From Nocardioides immobilis (GTDB lineage: Bacteria > Actinomycetota > Actinomycetes > Propionibacteriales > Nocardioidaceae): a stretch of DNA of 64,000 nt. This document shows positions 55,742 to 64,000 of this stretch, piece after piece. Below the pieces are notes generated by a model, which saw only the letters and a program-made list of their open reading frames with translations, did no database searches and had not been told where the DNA came from. The stretch covers positions 1 to 64,000 of the forward strand of contig NZ_QXGH01000027.1 in assembly GCF_003515065.1 (NCBI RefSeq), given 5' to 3'. Position numbers and translations under genes: made by a program. Every line of letters starts with the position of its first letter. The stretch's first letter is position 1.

Positions 55742-57413
55742 AGTTGACGATCCCGTACTCGCGGATCCGACGGTAGATCGTCGCGCGTGACATCCCGAGA
55801 GACTCCGATGCGGCGGCCTTGTCGCCGCCGTGGACCTTGAGCGCCTCGATGATTGCGTCGCGCTCCAGTGTCTCCAGGCGCGTCAGGCTGCGCCGCGACG
55901 TCGCCCGACACTCCGCCGGCAGGTCGGCCATGTCGACGATTCCGGAGCGCCGGGTGCGGCAGATCGCGTGCAGCGTCTGGCGCAGGTGGGACACGTTCCC
56001 CGGCCATGGCAGGCGCATCAGTTGGTTCAGGGCTGGCTTCGACAGGACCAGGTCGGTGGCGCCGGCGCGATTGAGCAACGATCGCACCAGGGCAGGAAGG
56101 TCCTCGACGTGGTGCCGTAGGGGCGGGACGGAGACCGTGCGCGGGAAGAAGTGCAGCAGGTGCGCGCCGACCTCGGGATTTCCGTCGTCCGGGTAAGTGG
56201 TCAGGGCGACCCAAGGGTCTCGGGCTACGGAGCTGTCCTGGACGCGCTGGAACAGCTCGACGAGATCGTCCAGCTGCTCGTTGGACAGCAGATGGGCGTG
56301 CCGGATGACTATGTCGGCGCCACCCTCGAGGTCGGCGGTCACCTGCTCGACGAGGTCGTCAGCGCTCGCGTCCGCGATGGCCAAGCGATGGTCCCGGGCA
56401 ACGGAGTCATGGGCTGCGACGATGAGGGCCAGCTTCCCGGCGCCCTCCTCCCCCTGCAGCAGCACCCACTCGGTCCGCGAGACAGCGGTGCTGACCTCGT
56501 GGCTGATCCGGCGCCATGCAGCGCTCGTGCCGGCGAGTCCCGGCAGGGCCGGACCGTGGGTCTCGCTGGTGCGCGGAGCGCCCTGCGGCTTGACCCGGAT
56601 GATTCCGCCGGCCAGTGCCTCGCCCACGAACGTCGGCTGGTAGGTCAGGCGTGCAACGACACCGCTCGGCAGGTCGGCGAGCAGGGTGCACGGGTCGATG
56701 CGACCAATCGTTTCCCTGGTCTGGTCGAGCAGCGCTGCCTGGTCGCCGGCGTCGAAGTGCTGTTGGGCAATCGAGTTCATCATGAACACCTCCTTTCCGA
56801 CCGCGATCACCGGTCCGCCGGAGTGCCTGCAGGCCGAGTAGTAGCCGCCGAGCAGCGCCGCGTCGAGCTCGTTGGCCTCTTCGAGGATCCGTTCCTGGAT
56901 CCGCCGAGCGGCGAGCTTTGCGAAGGAGAGCAGGAGGGGGTTGGTGTTCTCGGCCTTGGTGGTGATGTCGATGACGCCGAGCAGGGCCCCGCTGACGGGA
57001 TGGGTTACGAGGGCGCCGGCGCACGAGAACCGTCGCAGGTTGCCGGTGTAGTGCTCGTGCCCATTGATCAGGATCGGCCCGCCGATCTCGAGGGCGGTGC
57101 CGATGCCGTTGGTGCCGACGTCCGACTCGCTGTAGCGGAAACCGGGTGCCAGACGGACGGCGTCGAGCGCGCCGATCAGCGCATTGTCGCCACCGCTGCG
57201 CAGCAGGACGACGCCGTGGCTGTCGGTGAGGATCAGGCAGACCGGCTCATTGGCGAGCTCGGCAGCGAGCGAGGACAGCACAGGGCGCGCGGCGCGCAGG
57301 AGCAATGAGTCGCGGTCGATCGCGTCCACAAAGGTCGGGTCCGGATGGTCGATGTCGACCAGGGATTCCTTCGACCGCTGCCAGGAGACGTGGATGTACG
57401 AACGGGTTTCCAT
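55740..57413 (-). CDS. AcoR/MimR-type transcriptional activator (GAF, degenerate AAA, Fis HTH) (2)
   Basis: The 557-residue paralogue of the regulator at 49980 has an N-terminal RSYIHVSWQRSKESL, GAF domain (VCLILTDSHGVVLLRSGG, DVGTNGIGTALEIGGPILI, LLGVIDITTKAENT), degenerate Walker A LLQGEEGAGKLA and C-terminal HTH GGDKAAASESLGMSRATIYR. No GAFTGA loop. It is divergent from prmA, with a perfect GTCTCA-N3-TGAGAC repeat in the gap, so it is the closest candidate activator of prmABCD, as MimR-type proteins are for mimABCD. Confidence 0.87.
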   Translation of the reverse strand: METRSYIHVSWQRSKESLVDIDHPDPTFVDAIDRDSLLLRAARPVLSSLAAELANEPVCLILTDSHGVVLLRSGGDNALIGALDAVRLAPGFRYSESDVGTNGIGTALEIGGPILINGHEHYTGNLRRFSCAGALVTHPVSGALLGVIDITTKAENTNPLLLSFAKLAARRIQERILEEANELDAALLGGYYSACRHSGGPVIAVGKEVFMMNSIAQQHFDAGDQAALLDQTRETIGRIDPCTLLADLPSGVVARLTYQPTFVGEALAGGIIRVKPQGAPRTSETHGPALPGLAGTSAAWRRISHEVSTAVSRTEWVLLQGEEGAGKLALIVAAHDSVARDHRLAIADASADDLVEQVTADLEGGADIVIRHAHLLSNEQLDDLVELFQRVQDSSVARDPWVALTTYPDDGNPEVGAHLLHFFPRTVSVPPLRHHVEDLPALVRSLLNRAGATDLVLSKPALNQLMRLPWPGNVSHLRQTLHAICRTRRSGIVDMADLPAECRATSRRSLTRLETLERDAIIEALKVHGGDKAAASESLGMSRATIYRRIREYGIVN

Positions 57414-57450
57414 CACGAATCCGACCTTAGATTCGTGCGATGTGACTGAC

Positions 57451-57465
57451 GTCTCACATTGAGAC
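57451..57465. promoter_or_regulatory. Perfect inverted repeat GTCTCA-CAT-TGAGAC upstream of prmA
   Basis: The 6-3-6 palindrome lies 38 bases from the regulator start and 66 bases from the prmA TTG. It is a likely activator binding site and the best copy of a repeat found four times in the last 13 kb of the window. Confidence 0.6.
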
Positions 57466-57531
57466 CGGCCGCTGGATCGGAGCCGAGTTTGATCAGTGAC
57501 CTCACCGGCCCCGACCAAGGAGGCAACCTTG

Positions 57532-59166
57532 AGCCGCCAGAGTCTCACCAAAGCCCACGCGAAGATCAGCGAACTGACCTGGGAACCGACCTTCGCGACC
57601 CCTGCCACTCGTTTCGGTACTGACTACACGTTCGAGAAGGCGCCGAAGAAGGACCCGCTGAAGCAGATCATGCGGTCCTACTTCCCGATGGAGGAAGAGA
57701 AGGACAACCGAGTCTACGGCGCCATGGACGGCGCCATCCGGGGCAACATGTTTCGCCAGGTTCAGCAGCGCTGGCTGGAGTGGCAGAAGCTGTTCCTGTC
57801 CATCATCCCGTTCCCGGAGATCTCGGCGGCCCGTGCGATGCCGATGGCTATCGACGCGGTCCCGAACCCCGAGATCCACAACGGTCTTGCGGTGCAGATG
57901 ATCGACGAGGTCCGTCACTCGACGATCCAGATGAACCTCAAGAAGCTCTACATGAACAACTACATCGACCCCGCCGGGTTCGACATGACAGAGAAGGCGT
58001 TCGCGAACAACTACGCGGGCACCATCGGGCGCCAGTTCGGTGAAGGCTTCATCACCGGTGATGCCATCACGGCGGCGAACATCTACCTCACGGTGGTGGC
58101 CGAGACGGCGTTCACGAACACCCTGTTCGTGGCCATGCCCGACGAGGCGGCGGCCAACGGTGACTACCTGCTGCCGACGGTCTTCCACTCGGTGCAGTCC
58201 GATGAGTCGCGCCACATCTCCAACGGCTACTCCATCTTGCTGATGGCCCTGGCCGACGAGCGCAACCGTCCGCTTCTCGAGCGCGACATGCGCTACGCGT
58301 GGTGGAACAACCACTGTGTGGTGGATGCCGCCATCGGCACCTTCATCGAGTACGGCACGAAGGACCGCCGCAAGGACCGGGAGAGCTACGCGGAGATGTG
58401 GCGTCGGTGGATCTACGACGACTACTACCGCAGCTACCTCATCCCGCTGGAGAAGTACGGCCTCACCATCCCCCACGACCTCGTGGAGGAAGCATGGAAC
58501 CGGATCGTCAACAAGGGCTACGTGCACGAAGTGGCACGGTTCTTCGCCACGGGATGGCCGGTCAACTACTGGCGGATCGACGCCATGACCGACACGGACT
58601 TCGAGTGGTTCGAGGACAAGTACCCGGGCTGGTACTCCAAGTACGGCAAGTGGTGGGAGGAGTACAGCCGGCTCGCCCACCCGGGCAACAACAAGCCAAT
58701 CGCATTCGAGGACGTTGGCTACCAGTACCCGCACCGCTGCTGGACCTGCATGGTTCCGGCCCTCATCCGCGAGGACATGGTCACCGAGAAGGTCGACGAC
58801 CAGTGGCGGACGTACTGCTCGGAGACCTGCTACTGGACCGACGCGGTGGCATTCCGGCCCGAGTACGAGGGCCGGCCCACGCCCAACATGGGCCGGCTCA
58901 CCGGGTTCCGTGAGTGGGAGACGTTGCACCACGACAAGGATCTCGCCGACATCGTCCAGGACCTCGGCTACGTGCGCGACGACGGCAAGACCCTCATCGG
59001 TCAACCGCACCTGCAGCTCGATGATCCCAAGAAGATGTGGACCCTGGACGACGTCCGCGGCAACCACTTCATGAGCCCGAACGTGCTTCTCAACCAGATG
59101 TCCGACGAAGAGCGCGTAGCGCACATCGCGGACTACATGGCGAACGGCACCAAGTCCAGCTCCTGA
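57532..59166 (+). CDS. prmA: Propane/phenol-type soluble diiron monooxygenase, large hydroxylase subunit
   Basis: The 544-residue alpha subunit holds the diiron site: Glu97, Glu127 and His130 (DEVRH), Glu192, Glu226 and His229 (DESRH), the paired ExxH pattern of bacterial multicomponent monooxygenases. The sequence MSRQSLTKAHAKISELTWEP at the N-terminus and the whole protein are close to PrmA/MimA, which hydroxylate propane (at C2), acetone, phenol or related substrates. The start TTG 57532 is supported by AAGGAGG (57519-57525) seven bases before it and by the family's first residues; GTG 57496 would add 12. Confidence 0.95.
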   Translation, partial: SRQSLTKAHAKISELTWEPTFATPATRFGTDYTFEKAPKKDPLKQIMRSYFPMEEEKDNRVYGAMDGAIRGNMFRQVQQRWLEWQKLFLSIIPFPEISAARAMPMAIDAVPNPEIHNGLAVQMIDEVRHSTIQMNLKKLYMNNYIDPAGFDMTEKAFANNYAGTIGRQFGEGFITGDAITAANIYLTVVAETAFTNTLFVAMPDEAAANGDYLLPTVFHSVQSDESRHISNGYSILLMALADERNRPLLERDMRYAWWNNHCVVDAAIGTFIEYGTKDRRKDRESYAEMWRRWIYDDYYRSYLIPLEKYGLTIPHDLVEEAWNRIVNKGYVHEVARFFATGWPVNYWRIDAMTDTDFEWFEDKYPGWYSKYGKWWEEYSRLAHPGNNKPIAFEDVGYQYPHRCWTCMVPALIREDMVTEKVDDQWRTYCSETCYWTDAVAFRPEYEGRPTPNMGRLTGFREWETLHHDKDLADIVQDLGYVRDDGKTLIGQPHLQLDDPKKMWTLDDVRGNHFMSPNVLLNQMSDEERVAHIADYMANGTKSSS

Positions 59167-59244
59167 CCTCTTCATGATCCGGTGGCGTCGTTCCGCGGGG
59201 CGACGCCACCGGGTCCTACCACTCATCCACGAAGGAGGGCCCGG

Positions 59245-60294
59245 GTGTCTGACAAGCACACGATCAGGTTTGACCCGGTCGACATCGAAATGGAGGTCGG
59301 CGAGGACGAGAACATCCTCGACGCGGCCTTTCGGCAGGGCATCCACTTGATGCACGGGTGCCGTGAGGGCCAGTGCTCGGCTTGCAAGTCCTACGTGCTG
59401 GATGGCGAGATCCAGATGGAGCGCTACTCGACGTTCGCCTGCAACGACGCCGAGGTCGACGAGGGCTACGTGCTGCTCTGCCGCTCGCACGCCTTCAGCG
59501 ACTGCACGATCGAGCTGCTCAACTTCGACGAGGACGAGTTGCTGGGCGGGGTGCCGATCCAGGACGTGCAGACCCGAGTCACCGCCATCGAAGCGATGAC
59601 GCGTGACATCGTGTCCCTGCGCCTGACGGCGGTCCAGCCGGCGTCGTACGAGTTCAAGCCGGGGCAGTACGCCGATATCACGATTCCGGGCACCGACGAG
59701 CACCGCTCATTCTCGATGGCGAGCACCCAGTCGACTCCCGGCGAGGTCGAGTTCCTCATCAAGAAGTACCCGGGGGGCCGGTTCGCCGCGCTCCTCGACG
59801 ACGGCCTGGCAGTCGGGGACCGGGTGGACATCACCGGACCCTACGGCTCGTTCACCCTCAAGGACGCGCACGTCCTCCCGGTCGTGTGCATCGGCGGGGG
59901 AGCCGGCATGGCTCCGATCCTGTCCCTGCTCAAGCACCTGAACGAGACGGGCAGCACTCGTCCGGTGCGGTTCTACTACGGAGCCCGGACACCAGACGAC
60001 GTGTTCTACGTCGATCTGATCACGTCGCTCGGGGAGAAGCTCCGGGACTTCGAGTTCACGGTCTGTCTCTCTGAGTCGATGCCGGAGGACCCGACCTCGC
60101 TGGGTTTCCGGGCCGAGCCCGGCAACGTAACCGACGTGGTCGCCCGTCACGAGGAGGCGCTGGCGAAGGCCGAGGTCTACCTGTGCGGTCCGCCGCCGAT
60201 GGTGGATGCCGCACTGGTCTTCCTCGATCAGCAAGGCGTTCCGGCAGACCAGGTCTTCTACGACTCGTTCACCAGCCCGCTCACCGCGGACTGA
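59245..60294 (+). CDS. prmB: Monooxygenase reductase component (2Fe-2S, FAD)
   Basis: The 349-residue protein has a plant-type ferredoxin domain (CREGQCSACKSYVLDG with further Cys in FACND and LLCRSHAF) followed by a ferredoxin-reductase domain (EHRSFSMASTQ for FAD, VVCIGGGAGMAPILSL and VYLCGPPPMVDAAL for NAD(P)H). It passes electrons from NADH to the PrmA/PrmC hydroxylase. GTG 59245 follows AAGGAGG by six bases. Confidence 0.94.
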   Translation: MSDKHTIRFDPVDIEMEVGEDENILDAAFRQGIHLMHGCREGQCSACKSYVLDGEIQMERYSTFACNDAEVDEGYVLLCRSHAFSDCTIELLNFDEDELLGGVPIQDVQTRVTAIEAMTRDIVSLRLTAVQPASYEFKPGQYADITIPGTDEHRSFSMASTQSTPGEVEFLIKKYPGGRFAALLDDGLAVGDRVDITGPYGSFTLKDAHVLPVVCIGGGAGMAPILSLLKHLNETGSTRPVRFYYGARTPDDVFYVDLITSLGEKLRDFEFTVCLSESMPEDPTSLGFRAEPGNVTDVVARHEEALAKAEVYLCGPPPMVDAALVFLDQQGVPADQVFYDSFTSPLTAD

Positions 60295-60336
60295 GCAGCA
60301 ACCCATCCCAACCCATCCACGCAGGAGTTGACACCC

Positions 60337-61443
60337 ATGGCGGACATCACCGACCAGAAGGAACGCAGCTTTCCCAAGATCGAGTTCACGGACTCGGAAG
60401 CGGGAGCGCTCACCTTCCCCAGCTCGAAGAGCCGGACCTACAACTACTACAAGCCGGCGAAGCTGCGGGCCACGATGTACGAAGACGTCACTGTCGACGT
60501 GCAGCCCGACCCGGAGCGCCACCTGACGCAGGGTTGGATCTACGGCTTCGGCGATGGCCCGGGCGGCTACCCGCAGGAGTGGACGAAGGCGAAGTCGTCG
60601 AACTGGCACGCCTTCCTCGATCCGAATGAGGAGTGGGAGCAGTCGATCTACCGCAACAACTCTGCGGTCGTCCACCAGGTCGAGCTGTGCCTCAAGAACG
60701 CCAAGCGTGCCAGCGTCTACGACAACTGGAACACCTCGTGGTTGAAGTTCATCGAACGGAACGTCGGTGCGTGGATGCACGCCGAGAACGGTCTGGCCCT
60801 ACACGTGTTCACCGCAGTCCAGCGTTCCGGCCCCAGCAACATGATCAACACAGCCGTCGCAGTCAACGCGGCCCACAAGATGCGCTTCGCGCAGGACCTC
60901 GCGCTGTTCAACCTGGACCTTTCCGAAGCCGACGTCGAGTTCGACGGAGCGGCGCACCGTGCCGTGTGGCAGGAGGCGCCGGAGTGGCAGCCGACCCGAA
61001 AGGTCGTCGAGCAGCTCACGGCCGTGGGTGACTGGGCGGAGCTGCTGTTCGCCACGAACATCATCTTCGAGCAGCTCGTCGGCTCACTCTTCCGGACCGA
61101 GCTCGTCATGCAGATCTCGGCCCGCAACGGCGACTACATCACGCCCACGATCGTCGGTACCGGCGAGCACGACTACGACCGCGACCTCGGATACACGCGG
61201 GCGCTCTTCCGATTGCTCACCCAGGACGAGGAGCACGGCGCGGCCAACAAGGAGCTGTTCGGCCAGTGGATGAGCACCTGGGTGCCGCGGTGCCTCGAGG
61301 CCGTCCGGGCGCTCCAGCCGATCTGGTCGCAGCCCGCCGAGAAGGCGGTCACCTTCGCGACCAGCCTCGAGAACGCCAAGTCGAAATTCTCATTCGTGCT
61401 CGAGGACCTCGGGCTCGACATCCCCAAGGAGCTTGACCAGTGA
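60337..61443 (+). CDS. prmC: Monooxygenase small hydroxylase subunit (beta)
   Basis: The 368-residue protein resembles PrmC/MimC: NYYKPAKLRATMYEDVTVDV, LTQGWIYGFGDGPGGYPQEW, FTAVQRSGPSNMINTAVAVN and DYDRDLGYTRALFRLLTQDE. The fold is that of the alpha subunit without all iron ligands. It pairs with PrmA. ATG 60337 is preceded by GCAGGAG; TTG 60328 is an upstream alternative. Confidence 0.94.
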   Translation: MADITDQKERSFPKIEFTDSEAGALTFPSSKSRTYNYYKPAKLRATMYEDVTVDVQPDPERHLTQGWIYGFGDGPGGYPQEWTKAKSSNWHAFLDPNEEWEQSIYRNNSAVVHQVELCLKNAKRASVYDNWNTSWLKFIERNVGAWMHAENGLALHVFTAVQRSGPSNMINTAVAVNAAHKMRFAQDLALFNLDLSEADVEFDGAAHRAVWQEAPEWQPTRKVVEQLTAVGDWAELLFATNIIFEQLVGSLFRTELVMQISARNGDYITPTIVGTGEHDYDRDLGYTRALFRLLTQDEEHGAANKELFGQWMSTWVPRCLEAVRALQPIWSQPAEKAVTFATSLENAKSKFSFVLEDLGLDIPKELDQ

Positions 61444-61784
61444 CCGCCATGCAGTTCGGATCCGCCACAGAGTTCTCCAACATGTGTGGCGTCACCCTGA
61501 TGAACACCCCGATCGGCCGAGTCGTCGCGGAGGTGATGGGGAACAAGGAGGGCGTCGAGCTGACCGAGTACCCGTCGATGATCCGCGTCGACGGCGTCCG
61601 GCTCTTGGAGTTCGACTACGACGAGCTCACCGAGGCCCTCGGCGTCGAGTTCGACGGCTCGACCTTCGAGGAGATCAGTTCCACCCACTACGGGCGGATG
61701 GTCCACCTCGACGAGAAGACCATGTTGTTCGCGAGTCCTGAGGACGCAGCCGAGTTCATCGGTTTCGACCTCACCGCGAGCTGA
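61440..61784 (+). CDS. prmD: Monooxygenase coupling/effector protein
   Basis: The 114-residue protein contains FGSATEFSNMCGVTLMNTPI, GRVVAEVMGNKEGV, SSTHYGRMVHLDEKTMLFAS and EDAAEFIGFDL, typical PrmD/MimD. It binds the hydroxylase without cofactor and tunes oxygen and substrate use. GTG 61440 overlaps the prmC stop by four bases; ATG 61449 is also possible. Confidence 0.93.
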   Translation: MTAMQFGSATEFSNMCGVTLMNTPIGRVVAEVMGNKEGVELTEYPSMIRVDGVRLLEFDYDELTEALGVEFDGSTFEEISSTHYGRMVHLDEKTMLFASPEDAAEFIGFDLTAS

Positions 61785-61796
61785 GTCGCCACGACC

Positions 61797-61835
61797 GTCC
61801 CGCCCGGGGCCCGGGTCTGTGGCCCCGGGCGGGAC
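61797..61835 (+). terminator. Hairpin between prmD and the amidohydrolase gene
   Basis: A perfect 15-base stem (GTCCCGCCCGGGGCC and its complement) with a nine-base loop, followed by TTCTAC. It may end most prmABCD transcripts and let fewer reach the downstream genes, or stabilise the 3' end. Confidence 0.65.
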
Positions 61836-61888
61836 TTCTACAACAGACCACGACAGACCGCAACAGACGAGCAGAAGCGAGGCACGGC

Positions 61889-62932
61889 ATGTACAGCAAG
61901 GACGGCGAGGACTACTACATCTGCGACGCCCACATTCACCTGTGGGACGGCCGCGAGTCGAACCTGAAGAACCTCCAGGGTAAGCAGTTCATCGACTGCT
62001 TCTACGACTACCACAAGAACCTCAGTCCGGAGGAGGTCGTGTGGGACTACGACACCTACACCTACTACGGTGCCGACCGGCTGATGAAGGACGTCTTCAA
62101 CGAGGGATACGCCGACCACGCGATCTTCCAGGCCACGCTGCTCTCGGACTTCTACCACAACGGTTTTGGCCAGACCGAGGACGCCTTCGCGCTGACGAAG
62201 AACAACCCGGACCGGCTCACCTACAACCACGCCTACGATCCTCGTCACGAGGAGGCCGGCCTTGTGCAGCTGCGCAAGGACGCCGAGCGGATGCAGCTCA
62301 GGGGCGTCAAGCTGTACACAGCGGAGTGGCACGGCGACTCCCGCGGGTACAAGCTTGACGACAAGTGGTCGCGCCGCTACCTCGAGGAGTGCATCGAGCT
62401 CGGGATCACGAACATCCACGTGCACAAGGGTCCGACGATCCGGCCCCTGGACCGCGACGCCTTCGACGTCGCAGACGTGGACAAGGTGGCCACCGACTAC
62501 CTTGACCTGAACTTCATCGTCGAGCACGTGGGACTGCCCCGCCTCGAGGACTTCTGCTGGATCGCGACCCAGGAGTCCAACGTCTACGGCGGACTGGCCG
62601 TGGCGATGCCCTTCATCCACACGCGCCCGCGCTACTTCGCCCAGATCATCGGCGAACTCCTCTACTGGATCGGCGAGGACAAGATCCTCTTCGCCAGCGA
62701 CTATGCGCTGTGGACGCCGAAGTGGCTGATCGAGAAGTTCGTGGACTTCCAGATCCCGGAGGACATGACGGAGTACGCGCCGATCACCATCGAGCAGAAG
62801 AAGAAGATTCTCGGGCTCAATGCGGCAGCTCTCTACGACCTGAACGTTCCCGAGAGCCTCAGGCTTCCTACTTCTGCTGCCGACCCCGGTGTCGAGGTGG
62901 CGGCCGGCGCGAAGGAGGCAGTGGCGTCATGA
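61889..62932 (+). CDS. Amidohydrolase-family protein of the prm operon
   Basis: The 347-residue TIM-barrel metal-dependent hydrolase has CDAHIHLWDG (HxH zinc ligands), GVKLYTAEWHGDSRGYKL, ITNIHVHKGPTIRPLDRDAF, FIVEHVGLPRLEDFCWIA (His) and KILFASDYALWTP (final Asp). It is regularly found downstream of prm/mim genes. The substrate is not established; a role in hydroxylase assembly or in product conversion is debated. The C-terminus is Ala/Val-rich. Stop overlaps the next start by four bases. Confidence 0.87.
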   Translation: MYSKDGEDYYICDAHIHLWDGRESNLKNLQGKQFIDCFYDYHKNLSPEEVVWDYDTYTYYGADRLMKDVFNEGYADHAIFQATLLSDFYHNGFGQTEDAFALTKNNPDRLTYNHAYDPRHEEAGLVQLRKDAERMQLRGVKLYTAEWHGDSRGYKLDDKWSRRYLEECIELGITNIHVHKGPTIRPLDRDAFDVADVDKVATDYLDLNFIVEHVGLPRLEDFCWIATQESNVYGGLAVAMPFIHTRPRYFAQIIGELLYWIGEDKILFASDYALWTPKWLIEKFVDFQIPEDMTEYAPITIEQKKKILGLNAAALYDLNVPESLRLPTSAADPGVEVAAGAKEAVAS

Positions 62933-63672
62933 CGGCCGTCGCCGTCTGCGTCGACACGACTCTCGAGACAGCCATTCTGACGGCCTTGGGGACTGTGGTC
63001 GACCCCGAGCTGGACGAGCCGATCACCGATCTCGGTTTCGTTCGTTCGGTCGCCATCGACGACAGCGGAGTCACCGTGCACCTCCGGTTGCCGACCTCGT
63101 TCTGCTCGCCGAATTTCGCCTATCTGATGGCCTCCGACGCGGTCGATGCGCTTCGGTCCGTGGAGGACATCAGGGCGGTCCGGGTCCTGCTCGACGACCA
63201 CCACGACTCGGACAAGATCAACGCAGGGCTCGAGGCGGACGCCGGCTACCGCGGGACGTTCGGTGTCGAGGCCGAGGACAGCCTCGACGAGCTGCGACTG
63301 ACCTTCCAGCGGAAGGCACACCTCGCCGCCATGGAGCGCTGCATCGAGATGCAGCTCAAGACGACGAGCCTGGCGGTGTCCGACATCTATCGTCTGCGCT
63401 TGCGCAACCTGCCAGCTGGCCGCGCCAGGGAGGCGCTCCTGCGCCGACGCGCGGCCATCGGCCTCGGCATCGGCCTCGACCTGCCTGTCTTCGTTGACGA
63501 GCACGGCACGCCCGTGCCTCCCGATGAGGTGCCGATGCGGCTGCGGTTCGCCAAGTCGGTCCGGATCTCCATCGACGGAAACGGTCACTTCTGTCGCGGA
63601 CTGCTGGCCACCCGCTACGAGGACGAAGAGTCGCTCGACCTGCACATCACGAACACGAGGAGGACGGCATGA
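62929..63672 (+). CDS. MIP18/DUF59-type metal-sulfur cluster assembly-like protein
   Basis: The 247-residue protein has an N-terminal MIP18-like domain (about 1-95: ETAILTALGTVVDPELDEPI, TDLGFVRSVAIDDSGVTVHL, SFCSPNFAYLMASDAVDAL), the type used to mature iron enzymes (PaaD, Fe-S assembly). It continues with about 150 further residues rich in Arg (LRLRNLPAGRAREALLRRRA) of no known family. It may help load iron into the diiron hydroxylase. Start ATG overlaps the previous stop (ATGA), and its own stop overlaps the next ATG. Confidence 0.75.
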   Translation: MTAVAVCVDTTLETAILTALGTVVDPELDEPITDLGFVRSVAIDDSGVTVHLRLPTSFCSPNFAYLMASDAVDALRSVEDIRAVRVLLDDHHDSDKINAGLEADAGYRGTFGVEAEDSLDELRLTFQRKAHLAAMERCIEMQLKTTSLAVSDIYRLRLRNLPAGRAREALLRRRAAIGLGIGLDLPVFVDEHGTPVPPDEVPMRLRFAKSVRISIDGNGHFCRGLLATRYEDEESLDLHITNTRRTA

Positions 63673-64000
63673 AGGCAGTACAGGTCATCGGCTACCACAC
63701 CAAGCTGCAGCTGAATGAGATCCCAGAGCCGACGGTCCAGGGCCCGCTCGATGTGATCGTCAAGATCGGCGGGGCTGGTGTTTGCCGCACCGACCTGCAC
63801 GTGCTGGAGGGGCAGTGGGAGGCGAAGACAGGGGTCGAGCTCCCCTACACGATCGGCCACGAGAACGCCGGCTGGGTTCACGCCACAGGTGATGCCGTCA
63901 CCAACGTGGCGGACGGGGACAAGGTGATCGTGCACCCGCTCATCACCTGTGGGCTGTGTCGTGCGTGCCGGTTTGGGGACGACGTCCACTGCGAGAACAG
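63669..64000 (+). CDS. Zinc-dependent alcohol dehydrogenase (cut by window end)
   Basis: The first 110 residues show AGVCRTDLHVLEGQW (catalytic Cys), YTIGHENAGWVH (His-Glu) and the start of the structural zinc loop (CGLCRACRFGDDVHCEN). In prm operons this gene encodes the dehydrogenase that oxidises 2-propanol or other alcohols made by the monooxygenase. It is translationally coupled to the preceding gene. The rest lies beyond 64000. Confidence 0.88.
   Translation, partial: MKAVQVIGYHTKLQLNEIPEPTVQGPLDVIVKIGGAGVCRTDLHVLEGQWEAKTGVELPYTIGHENAGWVHATGDAVTNVADGDKVIVHPLITCGLCRACRFGDDVHCEN

Noticed and set aside
57414..57531. Possible sigma-54 promoter before prmA
   Set aside because: No GG-N10-GC element at suitable spacing, and the activators lack GAFTGA, in line with the absence of sigma-54 in actinobacteria.
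57502..59703. A 733-codon minus frame
   Set aside because: It is the antisense of prmA and prmB, both recognised over their full length.
1..64000. CRISPR arrays, rRNA genes, intact insertion sequences
   Set aside because: No regularly spaced repeats, no rRNA-like segments and no intact transposase were seen on either strand.

Overview
The window is 64 kb of very GC-rich DNA with dense gene packing, GTG and TTG starts, many leaderless-looking promoters and short four-base gene overlaps. These traits, the purine gene layout, the DUF3073 protein and the propane monooxygenase type point to a Nocardioidaceae-like actinobacterium, most likely Nocardioides. This assignment is inferred from the sequence alone.

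Positions 1 to about 30.8 kb read as core chromosome. After two gene remnants at the left edge come two paralogous ECF sigma factor plus membrane-partner pairs around a HIT protein. Then purC-purS-purQ, purL, purF and purM are interleaved with envelope proteins (a DUF1906 secreted protein, two zinc-ribbon membrane proteins, a membrane-anchored phosphatase and a lipoprotein) and a tryptophan-to-anthranilate operon (formamidase-like hydrolase, kynA, kynU). Next come DUF3073, a branched-chain amino acid type dehydrogenase, a ketosteroid isomerase preceded by a KstR-like palindrome, a GTPase, an FMN glutamate-synthase-like enzyme, and tRNA-Phe and tRNA-Glu.

A tyrosine-recombinase scar lies next to tRNA-Glu. 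Beyond it the DNA looks accessory: a sugar-type ABC transporter of lower GC, then a catabolic cluster from 36.2 to 48.7 kb. That cluster encodes a luciferase-like monooxygenase, two SnoaL-fold proteins, an SDR, a NUDIX protein, a flavin reductase fused to an IclR-like domain, a medium-chain dehydrogenase, two enoyl-CoA hydratases, a 4-hydroxyacetophenone-monooxygenase-like Baeyer-Villiger enzyme, an acyl-CoA ligase and a TetR regulator. Ten copies of one inverted repeat (GTCAAC-N6-GTTGAC and close variants) lie at its promoters, often overlapping the -35 box. They suggest a TetR-controlled regulon for an oxygenated cyclic or aromatic ketone-like substrate that I cannot match to a named pathway.

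From 48.7 to 49.7 kb is a graveyard: a frameshifted sugar permease fragment and a decayed XRE/nucleotidyltransferase pair. From 49.98 kb to the end is a propane/phenol-type soluble diiron monooxygenase locus (prmABCD, an amidohydrolase, a MIP18-like protein and an alcohol dehydrogenase cut by the window end). It has two AcoR/MimR-type regulators and a poorly known block (DUF1097 membrane protein, three small or hypothetical proteins, FAD-linked oxidase, ABM-domain protein). A second inverted repeat, GTCTCA-N3-TGAGAC, recurs four times in this part and may link the block to prmABCD.
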